This document shows, one piece after another, positions 18,111 to 26,854 of a stretch of DNA of 64,000 bases; position 1 is the stretch's first letter; each line of letters opens with the position of its first letter. The stretch is from Parafrankia irregularis (lineage in GTDB: Bacteria; Actinomycetota; Actinomycetes; Frankiales; Frankiaceae), in contig NZ_FAOZ01000003.1 in NCBI RefSeq assembly GCF_001536285.1, positions 62,001 to 126,000 of the forward strand, given 5' to 3'. Made by a program: the position numbers and the translations under genes. Below the pieces are notes generated by a model. It did not search any database. It was not told the DNA's origin and was given only the letters and a program-made list of their open reading frames with translations.

Positions 18111-18519
18111 GGTCGGCGGCTCCCCGCGCGTCGGTGTCGGCCAACTATGCGTCGCGCCGCATCGTGACCCCGGGGATCGGCGACTGACGAGATGCATTCG
18201 CAGCCCGAATCGATCGATCGGGTCCACCCACACCCTCCCGGCCGCCACAGCCGGGACGGACCAGGCTGCCGCCCGGGCGGCGCGGTCGCCCGACCGGCGC
18301 AGTCGCCCGACCGGCTCGGCTGGCGCAATCGCCCGATTGGACTGTGCCGCTCATGCTGTCGGTCGGCGGTGCGATCGGACATCGTGCGTCCCGTCGGCGC
18401 GGTCGCGCCGCCACGCCCCCGCGTACGACAGGCGTACGACGACAGTGCCGTTGCGGACGTGCCCGGTGCCGATGTGCCGGTGCGGGCCTGCCGGCGCGGA
18501 CGACAGGAGTGGGACAGCC
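18111..18519. promoter_or_regulatory. Divergent control region with repeated dyads
   Basis: 409 bases between the divergent thioesterase-P450 and P450 transcription units. Three 14-base dyads of form CRRTCG-CC-CGAYYG lie at 18283-18296, 18300-18313 and 18326-18339. The third (caatcgcccgattg) differs from the first (cggtcgcccgaccg) at paired positions, so symmetry is kept. A direct repeat gcgtacgac lies at 18421-18429 and 18432-18440, 11 bases apart, about one helical turn. Both patterns look like operators for a regulator of the two P450 units. No clear -10/-35 pair could be assigned. Confidence 0.55.
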
Positions 18520-19776
18520 ATGGTCGCCGGAGACGTCTCCACCGAGCCCACCCAGGCCGAGTCCGACCAGGTGGAGTTCACCGCCTTCCACCCGGCCCAC
18601 AAGGCCGATCCGTACCGCAACTACGGGCAGGTGCGCCAGACCCGGCCGTTGTGCCCGTTCATGCTCGGCGACATCCCCGTCACCGTGGTCACCCGGTACG
18701 CCGACTGCGAGGCCGTGCTGCAGAGCGACGACTGGGTGCACGGGTACGACGCCGGGATCAGCCCGTTCCGCGAGGGCAACGCCAGCGCGCCCCGCTCCTT
18801 CCTGCGCATGGACCCCCCGGACCACACCCGACTGCGCGGGCTGGTGAACAAGGCGTTCACCCCGCGCATCGTCAACGCGATGGAGCCGCGCATCCGGGCA
18901 CACGCCGACCGGCTGGTCGCGGACGCCCGTGCGACCGGCACGCTGGAGGTCATCAGCGAGTACGCCGCACCGATGGCGAGCGGGACTCTCGGGCAGCTGC
19001 TCGGCGTGCCCGACGACGTCGGCGCGTCGCTGCGGGGATGGGCGCTGGCGATCGCCCGGGGCACCGACCCGGACAACCTGCTGAGCGAGGACGAGCTGGC
19101 CGCCCGCAAGAAGGCGACGCTGGACTTCCATCGCTACTTCGAGGAGCTCATCGCGCAGCGCCGGGCGCACCCCACCGACGACCTGGTCAGCAAGCTCGCC
19201 GCGGCGCGCGACCGGGACGACGCCCTGAGCGAGACCGAGCTGCTGGGGGTCTCCTCGCTGATGGTCGTCGCCGGGATGGAGACGTCCATCAACTACATCG
19301 GGTCGGCGGTACTCACCCTGCTTCGCCACCCCGACCAGCTCGCGCTGCTGCGCGAGCGGCCGGAGCTGCTGGCCTCCGCGGTGGAGGAGGTGCTGCGGTT
19401 CGACCCGCCGACCCAGTTCACGATGCGCACCGCGGCCCGGGAGACCGAGGTCGGCGGGCGCACCTTCCAGCGCGGCGACGGCGTGCTGCTGGTCAGTGCC
19501 GCGGCCGGCCGCGATCCCGACGCCTACGCGGAGCCGGACCGCTTCGACATCACCCGCTTCCACGGCCCGACGCCCGCTCGGCGCCATCTGGGCTTCAGCG
19601 TCGGCATCCACTTCTGCCTCGGGGCGCCGCTGGCCCGGATCGAGGCCGCGTCCGCGATCGGCGCGCTGCTCGCGGGATCCACCCACCTGGAGCTCGCCAT
19701 CGACGAGGGTGAGCTCGTCTATCTCCCGAGCCTCATCCATCGAGCGCTGGCCACGCTCCCGGTCCGGATCAGCTGA
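18520..19776 (+). CDS. Cytochrome P450 (second of three)
   Basis: A 418-residue P450. The I-helix motif is AGMETS, the ExxR lies in EEVLRFDPP, and the heme Cys is Cys366 in a full FSVGIHFCLG motif. MDPPDHTRLRGLVNKAFTP closely matches the first P450, so the two are probably related paralogues, but this one reads in the opposite direction from a shared control region. The start ATG at 18520 follows GACAGGAGTGGGACA. The next gene is a third P450 with a ferredoxin on the same strand about 235 bases on, so this enzyme may share that electron donor. Confidence 0.93.
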   Translation: MVAGDVSTEPTQAESDQVEFTAFHPAHKADPYRNYGQVRQTRPLCPFMLGDIPVTVVTRYADCEAVLQSDDWVHGYDAGISPFREGNASAPRSFLRMDPPDHTRLRGLVNKAFTPRIVNAMEPRIRAHADRLVADARATGTLEVISEYAAPMASGTLGQLLGVPDDVGASLRGWALAIARGTDPDNLLSEDELAARKKATLDFHRYFEELIAQRRAHPTDDLVSKLAAARDRDDALSETELLGVSSLMVVAGMETSINYIGSAVLTLLRHPDQLALLRERPELLASAVEEVLRFDPPTQFTMRTAARETEVGGRTFQRGDGVLLVSAAAGRDPDAYAEPDRFDITRFHGPTPARRHLGFSVGIHFCLGAPLARIEAASAIGALLAGSTHLELAIDEGELVYLPSLIHRALATLPVRIS

Positions 19777-19808
19777 CCGCCGACCCAGCCCCACCCTGGA
19801 CGGCCCGA

Positions 19809-19842
19809 CCCAGCCCGGCCCGGCTCCCAGCCCGGCCCAGCT
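19809..19842. repeat. 17-bp tandem duplication
   Basis: Two copies of a 17-bp unit (cccagcccggcccggct then cccagcccggcccagct) lie at 19809-19825 and 19826-19842, about 35 bases past the P450 stop. Flanking sequence has further degenerate cccagcccc-type copies. It is non-coding. Confidence 0.75.
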
Positions 19843-20011
19843 CCCGCAGCCCATCCGGCGCCGCCCGGCGCCGGACCGCAGCCGGGCTCTCCCGAAGTCC
19901 ACTGGTACGTCCAGTTACAGTGAGGGAGAGTCCGGTTCTCGCGTCGTTTGTGTCGTGTCGAACCTGGATGGGAGACTAGTTCGCAGGACTGGGAAGGGAG
20001 CACCCCGCACT

Positions 20012-21301
20012 GTGAGTGACCTTGAGACGCCGGACTACTTCCGCGATGCGCAGCTCGTCGCCGACCCGTACCCGTTCCTGGAGCAGATGCGCGATCGCTG
20101 CCCCGTGCTGCGGGAGGACCATCACGACGTGGTGATGGTGACCGGTTACGAGGAAGCCGTCGAGGTCTTCCACGACTCGGCGACCTTCTCCTCGTGCACC
20201 TCGGTGACCGGCCCCTTCCCCGGCTTCCCCGTGCCGCTCGAGGGCGACGACGTCACCGCGCTCATCGAGGCGCACCGCCACGAGCTGCCGATGAGCGACC
20301 AGTTGCCCGTCATGGACCCGCCGACCCACACCGCGCACCGGGCGCTGCTGATGCGGCTGATCACCCCGAAGCGGCTCAAGGAGAACGAGGCCCAGATCTG
20401 GAACCTCGTCGACCAGATGCTCGACCCGTATCTGGCCAGCGGCGAGGGTGACTACATCTCCGGTTTCGCCGGGCCGTTCACCCTGCTGATCATCGCCGAC
20501 CTGCTCGGCGTGCCGGAGGAGGACCAGGAGGAGTTCCTCGACCGGCTGCAGCGCCGGCCCGAGTCGCAGTCGGGCATCGGCAGCACCGGCGACGACCATC
20601 TCGCGCACAACCCCCTGGAGTTCCTCTACAACAAGTTCACCGCCTACATCGAGGACCGGCGCGCCGAGCCCCGCGACGACGTGCTCACCGGGCTGGCCCA
20701 GGCGACCTTCCCCGACGGTTCGACCCCGGAGGTCATCGACGCCGTCCGGGTGGCGGCGAACCTGTTCTCCGCCGGGCAGGAGACGACGGTGCGGCTGCTC
20801 AGCTCCGCGCTGAAGATCCTGGCCGAGGATCCCGAGCTGCAGGACCTGCTGCGCTCCGAGCCCGAGCGGGTCGGCAACTTCATCGAGGAGACGCTGCGGC
20901 TGGAGAGCCCGGTCAAGGGCGACTTCCGGCTTTCGCGGGTGCCGACGACCGTCGGCGGGGTCGACCTGCCCGCCGGGACGACCGTGATGGTCGTGAACGG
21001 CGCCGCCAACCGTGACCCGCGCCGGTTCGAGAACCCCAACGTCTTCGACGTGGCCCGCCCGAACGCGCGCCACCACGTCGCGTTCGGGCGCGGCATCCAC
21101 ACCTGCCCCGGCGCACCGCTCGCCCGGGCCGAGACGCGGGCCGCCATCGAACGGATCCTGGAGCGGACCACCGAGATCCGAGTTTCCGAGAGCGTGCACG
21201 GCCCGGCCGGCGACCGGCGCTACAGTTACCTGCCCACGTTCATCCTGCGTGGGCTGACCCACCTCAACCTGGAATTCACGCTGGCGCCGAGGAACGTGTG
21301 A
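20012..21301 (+). CDS. Cytochrome P450 (third of three)
   Basis: A 429-residue P450 from a different subfamily than its two neighbours. The I-helix motif is AGQETT, the ExxR lies in EETLRLESP, and the heme Cys is Cys365 in FGRGIHTCPG. The segment ESPVKGDFRLSR resembles P450s that act on fatty, terpenoid or sterol-like substrates, but that is weak evidence. The GTG start at 20012 follows GGGAAGGGAG. The stop TGA overlaps the ferredoxin ATG (TGATG), so P450 and redox partner are coupled in translation. The three P450 genes within 5 kb form the core of this region. Confidence 0.93.
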   Translation: MSDLETPDYFRDAQLVADPYPFLEQMRDRCPVLREDHHDVVMVTGYEEAVEVFHDSATFSSCTSVTGPFPGFPVPLEGDDVTALIEAHRHELPMSDQLPVMDPPTHTAHRALLMRLITPKRLKENEAQIWNLVDQMLDPYLASGEGDYISGFAGPFTLLIIADLLGVPEEDQEEFLDRLQRRPESQSGIGSTGDDHLAHNPLEFLYNKFTAYIEDRRAEPRDDVLTGLAQATFPDGSTPEVIDAVRVAANLFSAGQETTVRLLSSALKILAEDPELQDLLRSEPERVGNFIEETLRLESPVKGDFRLSRVPTTVGGVDLPAGTTVMVVNGAANRDPRRFENPNVFDVARPNARHHVAFGRGIHTCPGAPLARAETRAAIERILERTTEIRVSESVHGPAGDRRYSYLPTFILRGLTHLNLEFTLAPRNV

Positions 21302-21489
21302 TGAAGGTTTTCGTCGACGAGGACCGCTGCTGCGGGCATTCGACCTGCTGCACGCTGTGTCCCGAGGTCTTCTCCCTCTCCGATGACGGCTTCGCCGTGG
21401 TGATCGTGGACGAGGTTCCGCCGGACTTCGAAAGCGTTGTCCACTCCGCGGTCAGCAACTGCCCCGAGCAGGCCATCAGCGCGTCCTGA
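21301..21489 (+). CDS. [3Fe-4S]-type ferredoxin, P450 partner
   Basis: A 62-residue ferredoxin that starts on the overlapping TGATG of the third P450. The cluster ligands fit C-x-x-H-x-x-C (Cys10, His13, Cys16) plus C54-P55 near the C-terminus. This is the P450-associated actinobacterial pattern in which one Cys of a 4Fe-4S site is replaced, here by His. Two extra cysteines (Cys11, Cys17) and Cys20 lie close by, so the exact ligand set is uncertain. It should carry single electrons to the upstream P450. No dedicated ferredoxin reductase is adjacent. Confidence 0.9.
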   Translation: MKVFVDEDRCCGHSTCCTLCPEVFSLSDDGFAVVIVDEVPPDFESVVHSAVSNCPEQAISAS

Positions 21490-21517
21490 CCCCTTTCGGC
21501 GATCCACGGCTGGCCGT

Positions 21518-22213
21518 TCACCGGTCGACGGCCGGCCGCTCGTCCGGCCGTGGCGGAAGGCTCGGCGGCCGTGGTCGGTCCGCGGTCACGTCGAGGACGG
21601 TCTGCGCGCGGCCCGGCAACCCACCGGGCCGTGCGCGCAGTCCGTCGAGGACGATCTCCCGGGCCCGCTCGTAGACGAGGTCGGCCACCTCGCCGGGCAT
21701 CCGGTGCGACTCGTGCAGCAGCACCGCGAAGAGATGGGTGACGTCACCCGCCCCGACGTCGGGCCGCAGGGTTCCCTCCCGCTTCGCCGCCTCGACGAGC
21801 TCCTCGATCAGCTCGATGAGCTCGCGCCGGATGCGCCCGACCCGCGGATCGGTCCGGATCGCCTCGGTGATCGCGGCCTGGAACAGGCTCGGGGTCCGCA
21901 GCGCGAACCTGAGCTCCGGCGACCCGCCGAGGACCGCGATCAGGGCATCCCAGGCCCGCGGGCCCACCTCCACCGCGGCATGTGCCCGGGCGAGCATCGC
22001 CGCCAGGCTGTCCTCGACGACGGCCAGCACCAGGCTCTGGCGGTCCGGGAAATGCCGGTACAGCGTCCCCACGCCGACCCCGGCGAGTCGGGCGATCTCC
22101 TCCATGGGCAGGTTGGGGCCGTCCTCGGCGAACGCGGCCACCGCGGCGGAGATGATTTTGCCTCGGTTGCGCCGGGCATCGGCCCGTAACCGGACCGGGG
22201 ACGCCGCGGTCAT
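21518..22213 (-). CDS. TetR-family transcriptional regulator
   Basis: A 231-residue TetR-type repressor. The DNA-binding domain at about residues 10-60 holds EEIARLAGVGVGTLYRHFPDR, the classic helix-turn-helix ending. The rest is a helical ligand domain, with a Pro/Arg-rich tail of ~25 residues. Start is ATG at 22213 behind GGGGAG. It is convergent with the P450-ferredoxin unit and divergent from the hydrolase-like gene at 22630. The 21-bp-spaced direct repeat at 22327-22363 lies in the region between and could be its operator. Confidence 0.9.
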   Translation of the reverse strand: MTAASPVRLRADARRNRGKIISAAVAAFAEDGPNLPMEEIARLAGVGVGTLYRHFPDRQSLVLAVVEDSLAAMLARAHAAVEVGPRAWDALIAVLGGSPELRFALRTPSLFQAAITEAIRTDPRVGRIRRELIELIEELVEAAKREGTLRPDVGAGDVTHLFAVLLHESHRMPGEVADLVYERAREIVLDGLRARPGGLPGRAQTVLDVTADRPRPPSLPPRPDERPAVDR

Positions 22214-22629
22214 GCCGCCCGCTCCCCTGCCGGAATCCGGCCGGGGGCATGCGGGCATAACGCGATCGACGGGCCCGATAAGCGAAAGCCGATGGTGCGC
22301 AGCTGCCACATCGCTGCTCCCTTGATGTCTCGTGGTGCGTGATGGCCGTCTCGTGGTGCGTGACGACAGGTGTCAGGTGACTGTGCGCCCGAGAGCGCGC
22401 GGCGAGCGGTTGGCGACGGTGCTCCCGCACCTGGCCACGGGCCGGTCGGGCGACGAGTGGGCAGGATTATGCCTGGCAGGCCCGGCCGGCGAAAGAAATC
22501 CCGTGGCCTGCCCGGCAGCGACGGCGGCGCGGCCGGGAAACCGGGAAACCGCGGAACCGGTGCGGCCGGCGGCTCCCGACAGCGCGCGAACTGTTTCGCC
22601 CGCAGGCCGTTGCCGCTACTGTCCGCCTG
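22214..22629. promoter_or_regulatory. Divergent intergenic region with phased direct repeat
   Basis: 416 bases between the divergent TetR gene and the hydrolase-like gene. An exact 16-base direct repeat, gtctcgtggtgcgtga, occurs at 22327-22342 and 22348-22363. The 21-base period equals two helical turns, so both copies face the same side of the DNA, as expected for paired operator half-sites. The rest shows no gene I can support. Confidence 0.5.
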
Positions 22630-23493
22630 GTGGCAAAGGCGATCGTCAACGGTCTCGGCATCGGCTACGACCTCGTCGGCGACGGCGACCGGACCTGGGT
22701 CCTCACCCTGGGCGGCCGGTTCACCCGACGGACTCCGGGGGTGCCCGAGCTGGCCGCGGCGCTCGCCACGCCCGGTAACCGGGTGCTGCTGTGGGACCGG
22801 CCGAACAGCGGCGAATCCGACCTCTGCTTCGCCGGCGGAAGCGAGCCGCGGATGCAGGCCGACACCCTGGCGGCGCTGCTCACCGAGCTCGACCTCGGCC
22901 CGGCGGTGCTCGCCGGTGCCACGGTCGGGTCCCATGTCTCGCTGCTCACCGCCGCCTACCATCCCCAGGTGGCGGCCGGGCTCGCCGTGTGGTGGGTCAG
23001 CGGCGGTGTGCCCGGCCTGACGATCCTCGCGAACGCCTACTACACGGCGTCCGTCACGGCCGCGTGGACGACCGGGATGGAGGCGGTGGCCGCCCTGCCG
23101 GAGTGGGGCCCGTCGTTCGCCGCCAACGCGCGCAACCGGCAGCGGCTGCTCGCCCAGGACCGCGCCGAGTTCGTCGCCACGCTCCAGCGATGGATGGCCG
23201 CCTTCAGCGCGCGGCCGGGTGAGGTGATCCCGGGCCTGCCCGACGATGTCGCGCGGTCGGTGCGGGTTCCGGCGCTCGTGCTGCGCAGCGGGGCGAGCGA
23301 CCCGTTCCACCCGCGGGCCGTCTCGGAGGCACTCGCCGCGGCGCTGCCGCAGGCCCGGCTGGCGGAACCGCCGTGGGGCGACCGCGAGTACCTCGAGCGT
23401 CAGGCCGACATGGCACGGGCCGGCAGCCTGTTCGTGCGCTGGCCGCTGCTGGCTCCGGTGCTCACCTCCTGGGCCGCCGACACGCTCACCTGA
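22630..23493 (+). CDS. Alpha/beta-hydrolase-fold protein with altered catalytic residues
   Basis: A 287-residue alpha/beta-hydrolase-fold protein. It aligns without gaps over its full length to the hydrolase at 41305-42168; I count about 166 identical positions (58%). The paralogue has Ser98 in GGSGG at the nucleophile elbow, but this protein has Thr98 in GATVG. The paralogue's His258, a plausible catalytic base, is Gln258 here, while the Asp in RSG-x-SD is kept. It may be an inactive or repurposed homologue. GTG 22630 gives an N-terminus that matches the paralogue exactly. It stands divergent from TetR and convergent with a luciferase-like gene. Confidence 0.85.
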   Translation: MAKAIVNGLGIGYDLVGDGDRTWVLTLGGRFTRRTPGVPELAAALATPGNRVLLWDRPNSGESDLCFAGGSEPRMQADTLAALLTELDLGPAVLAGATVGSHVSLLTAAYHPQVAAGLAVWWVSGGVPGLTILANAYYTASVTAAWTTGMEAVAALPEWGPSFAANARNRQRLLAQDRAEFVATLQRWMAAFSARPGEVIPGLPDDVARSVRVPALVLRSGASDPFHPRAVSEALAAALPQARLAEPPWGDREYLERQADMARAGSLFVRWPLLAPVLTSWAADTLT

Positions 23494-23557
23494 ATCCGCG
23501 CGCCGGCGGCGGCGATCGTCACCCTGGAACGATCGACATCCTGCGGCGACCGTCGTC

Positions 23558-24427
23558 CTACAGCAGCGCCGCGGCCAGGCGGCGCCACTGCTCGCGCGGG
23601 AAGGCCTGCTGGTCGGCCGTAAGCACCTGGATGCACACGTGGTCCGCGCCGGCCGCGTGGTGCTCGGCGACGCGCCGCCCGACGGCCTCCTCGTCACCCC
23701 AGGCGATGAGGGCGTCGAAGAGACGGTCGCTCACGGAGGTGATGTCCTCGTCGGTGAAGCCGAGGCGGCGCACGTTGTTCGCGTAGTTCGGCAGCCCCAG
23801 GTAGCCCGCGAGCCAGCCGCGGCCGACGGTGTGGGCCTCGTCGGCGTCGGTGGTGAGGATGACCGTCTGCTCCGGCAGCACGAGCGGCCCCGCGCCGAGG
23901 CGCTCGCGGACCTGGCGGGTGTGCTCGGGCGTGACCAGGTAGGGGTGGGCTCCACGGGCGCGGCTGCCGGCGAGCTCCAGCATCTTCGGGCCGAGCGCCG
24001 CCAGCACGCGGTCCTGCGCCGGGACGGGGGTGTCGGCCTTGTCGAGGCCGTCGAGGAAGGCGCTCATCGCCGCCAGCGGGCGCCGGTACCGGCCGGCCTC
24101 CGCCGCGTCGATCAGGGGCGCGTGGCTGACGCCGATCCCCATCAGGAACCGGTCACCGTGCGCGGCGGTCAGCGCGGCGAAGCCGGCGGCGACGTCCACG
24201 GGGTCGTGCATCCACAGGTTGAGGATGCCGGTGGCGATCGTCACCCGGCTGGTCGCGGTGAGCAGGGCGCCGACCGCGTCGAGGACCGGGCCGCCGACGT
24301 CGGGGATCCACAGCGCGCGGTAGCCGAGATCCTCCAGCTCCGCCGCGGCGTCCGTCACCTCCGCCGGATCGCCGTAGCGCAGCTGCTGGCTCCACACGCC
24401 AATGCCTGACAGGTCCATCCCAGCCAT
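23558..24427 (-). CDS. Luciferase-like F420-dependent oxidoreductase
   Basis: A ~289-residue LLM oxidoreductase from a different branch than the one at 7.4 kb. The opening GIGVWSQQLRYGD, the segment YRALWIPDVGG and then DRFLMGIGVSHAPLI fit the F420-dependent group TIGR defines around MSMEG_4141. It is a cytosolic TIM-barrel redox enzyme with unknown substrate. Three in-frame starts are possible within 19 bases (GTG 24436, ATG 24427, ATG 24418) and none has a strong ribosome site; I chose the middle one. It is divergent from the acyl-CoA dehydrogenase gene. Confidence 0.82.
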   Translation of the reverse strand: MAGMDLSGIGVWSQQLRYGDPAEVTDAAAELEDLGYRALWIPDVGGPVLDAVGALLTATSRVTIATGILNLWMHDPVDVAAGFAALTAAHGDRFLMGIGVSHAPLIDAAEAGRYRRPLAAMSAFLDGLDKADTPVPAQDRVLAALGPKMLELAGSRARGAHPYLVTPEHTRQVRERLGAGPLVLPEQTVILTTDADEAHTVGRGWLAGYLGLPNYANNVRRLGFTDEDITSVSDRLFDALIAWGDEEAVGRRVAEHHAAGADHVCIQVLTADQQAFPREQWRRLAAALL

Positions 24428-24653
24428 CCCGTCCACTTGCCGGTCGCCCGGCGGCCGCTGTCGCTACGTTGACTATCAGACGTCGGGCGACGCCGCGACC
24501 GTGGCCGGCTCCGCCCGGCTGGCGCACTAGGCGGTACTTTAGATAAAGTATGCAATTCGGGAACGGGCGTCTCAGCAGGCCCGTCACCTCCCGCCGCGCG
24601 TCGCGGGCCCCGTCGCGGGCTCGGTCGCGAACCAGCGTCTGAAGGGAGATCGC

Positions 24654-25811
24654 GTGCTCGACGACGATGTGCGCCAGATCATCGCCGCCACCCGCCGCTT
24701 CGTGCGCGAACGGGTCGTGCCGGCCGAGGCCGACATCGAGCAGTCGGACGCGATACCCCCCGACCTGCGCCGCGAGGCCGCCGAGATGGGCCTGTTCGGC
24801 TTCGCCATCCCCGAGACGTACGGCGGCCTGGGCCTGAACATGAGCGCCGAGGCCAGGCTGGTCTTCGAGCTGGGCTACACCACCCCCGCCTTCCGGTCGA
24901 TGTTCGGGACGAACAACGGCATCGCCGGTCATGTGCTGCTCGAAGGCGCCACCGAGGAGCAGAAGAAGGCCTATCTGCCGCTGGTCGCCTCGGGCGAGTG
25001 GACGGCGTCGTTCGCGCTGACCGAGGAGAACGCCGGCTCGGACCCGGCGGGCCTGGCGACGTCCGCCCGCCGCGAGGGAGACGACTGGGTCATCAACGGC
25101 GCCAAGCGCTTCATCACCAACGCACCGGTCGCCGACGTCTTCATGGTCTTCGCCCGGACCGACCCAGACGCCAAGGGCGGCCGCGGCATCACCGCCTTCA
25201 TGGTGGAGCGGGGCACCCCCGGCCTGAGCGTCGGCCCGAAGGACCACAAGATGGGCCAGGCCGGCGCCTGGACGGCCGACGTCACGCTGGACGACGTCCG
25301 CGTGCCGGCCAGCACGGTGATCGGCGGGGAGGACGGGGTCGGGCGCGGTTACGCGACCGCGATGCGCTGCCTCGCCCACGGCCGCATCCACATCGCGGCG
25401 CTGTGCGTGGGCCTGACCCAACGGCTGCTGGACGAGTCCGTCGCGTACGCCGCCAGCCGGGTCCAGGGCGGCAGCGTGATCGGTGAGCACCAGCTCGTGC
25501 AGGGCCTGCTCGCCGACTCCGCGACCGACCTGTACGCGGCGCGGGCGCTGGTCACCGAGGTCGCGGCCGGCTTCGACGACGGAAGCGACACCCGGATCGG
25601 GCCGTCCTGCGCGAAGTACTTCGCCTCCGAGGCGGTCGGGCGGGTCGCGGACCGCGCCGTGCAGATCCACGGCGGGGCCGGGTACATGCGCGGTGTGCCG
25701 GTCGAGCGTTTCTACCGCGACGCCCGCCTGTTCCGGATCTACGAGGGCACCAGCCAGATCCAGCAGATCGTGATCGCCCGCCAGCTGCTGCGCGACGCGG
25801 GCGTGCGCTAG
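24654..25811 (+). CDS. Acyl-CoA dehydrogenase
   Basis: A 385-residue FAD-dependent acyl-CoA dehydrogenase, which makes the alpha-beta double bond in a CoA ester. Family signatures are visible in order: ASFALTEENAGSDPAGLAT (FAD/substrate loop), HKMGQAGAWTADVTLDDVRV, QIHGGAGYMRGVPVERFYRD and RIYEGTSQIQQ, where the Glu is the usual catalytic base position. The length is standard. The GTG start at 24654 follows GAAGGGAG. A strong palindrome after the stop implies its own transcript. It likely works with the other CoA-linked enzymes in the window, although the acyl chain is unknown. Confidence 0.93.
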   Translation: MLDDDVRQIIAATRRFVRERVVPAEADIEQSDAIPPDLRREAAEMGLFGFAIPETYGGLGLNMSAEARLVFELGYTTPAFRSMFGTNNGIAGHVLLEGATEEQKKAYLPLVASGEWTASFALTEENAGSDPAGLATSARREGDDWVINGAKRFITNAPVADVFMVFARTDPDAKGGRGITAFMVERGTPGLSVGPKDHKMGQAGAWTADVTLDDVRVPASTVIGGEDGVGRGYATAMRCLAHGRIHIAALCVGLTQRLLDESVAYAASRVQGGSVIGEHQLVQGLLADSATDLYAARALVTEVAAGFDDGSDTRIGPSCAKYFASEAVGRVADRAVQIHGGAGYMRGVPVERFYRDARLFRIYEGTSQIQQIVIARQLLRDAGVR

Positions 25812-25830
25812 CACCAGCGGCAGCCGAGCG

Positions 25831-25856
25831 CGGGGCGGTTCCGCGGAACCGCCCCG
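25831..25856 (+). terminator. 26-base perfect palindrome after acyl-CoA dehydrogenase
   Basis: Bases 25831-25856 form an exact palindrome with half-site cggggcggttccg, 20 bases past the acyl-CoA dehydrogenase stop. It would fold into a very stable GC stem with a small loop. There is no T-tract, as is common for intrinsic terminators in high-GC actinobacteria. Confidence 0.7.
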
Positions 25857-25984
25857 ACCATCGGACCAGACGCGGTCGCCGTCATGGCCCGGGTCATGGC
25901 CGGGCAACACATAGCCACCTGCCCCGCGGCGGATAGCGTCGGGCGGTGCAGCCGGAAGGCCGGCGCGGCGGGAGGGCTTGGGCG

Positions 25985-26854
25985 ATGCGTTTCGTGGGCG
26001 TGCGGGATGGTCGGCGGACCGTGGTCGGCCTGGTGCTGGAACGCGCCGGGGTGTCGAAGCTGGCGCGGATCGCCGACGTCGACGACTTCTACGCCGATCT
26101 CCCCCACTGGCTGTCGGCGGCCCGCGAGATCACGGCGAGTGGCCACGGCGGCGCCGATCTGGACGATCTCGCGGACGTCGCCGCCAGCCCCGGCCTCGCC
26201 CCGCCCGTGCCGGCCGGGGCCCGCGTGCTGGGCATGGGCCTGAACTACCACGCCCACGCCGCGGAGACCGGCCTCGAGCTGCCCCGCAAGCCCCCGATCT
26301 TCGCGCGCTGGACCGCGTCGCTCACCGTGGACGGCACACCCGTCCCGGTGCCGCCCGGCGAGCGCGGGCTGGACTGGGAGGGCGAGCTCGCCGCGGTCGT
26401 CGGGACCCGGCTCGTCGACGTCGACGAGGCCACCGCCCAGCGGGGCGTCCTCGGCTACGCGGTGTTCAACGATCTCAGTGCCCGCCGGGCCCAGGGCGCC
26501 TCCGCGCAGTGGACCCTGGGCAAGAACTCGGACCGCAGCGGGCCGATGGGACCGGTGGTCACCACCGACGAGGCCGGCGACCCGGCCGCCGGCCTGCGCC
26601 TGGTCACCCGGGTCAACGGCGAGGTCATGCAGGACGGCAACACCAACGACATGATCTTCACGGTCGGCGCGATCCTGTCCTTCGTCAGCCGCACCATCCC
26701 GCTGGATCCCGGGGACGTCCTCATCACCGGGACGCCCGCCGGAGTCGGCTACACGCGCACCCCGCCCCGCTATCTCGTCCCGGGTGACGTCGTCGAGGTC
26801 TCGATCGAGACCCTCGGCACCATCCGCAACCCCGTCACAGCAGCACAGTCATAG
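25985..26854 (+). CDS. Fumarylacetoacetate-hydrolase-family protein
   Basis: A 289-residue FAH-superfamily protein. The core has GLNYHAHAAETGLELP, then LDWEGELAAVVG with acidic metal ligands, GYAVFNDLSAR and ITGTPAGVGYTR, which are the metal and oxyanion motifs. Members hydrolyse or decarboxylate beta-diketo acids from aromatic ring cleavage, or act as hydratases and isomerases. The start ATG at 25985 is preceded by GGGAGGG. Its place after an acyl-CoA dehydrogenase and before methyltransferase and reductase genes supports a catabolic role. The exact reaction is not deducible. Confidence 0.9.
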   Translation: MRFVGVRDGRRTVVGLVLERAGVSKLARIADVDDFYADLPHWLSAAREITASGHGGADLDDLADVAASPGLAPPVPAGARVLGMGLNYHAHAAETGLELPRKPPIFARWTASLTVDGTPVPVPPGERGLDWEGELAAVVGTRLVDVDEATAQRGVLGYAVFNDLSARRAQGASAQWTLGKNSDRSGPMGPVVTTDEAGDPAAGLRLVTRVNGEVMQDGNTNDMIFTVGAILSFVSRTIPLDPGDVLITGTPAGVGYTRTPPRYLVPGDVVEVSIETLGTIRNPVTAAQS

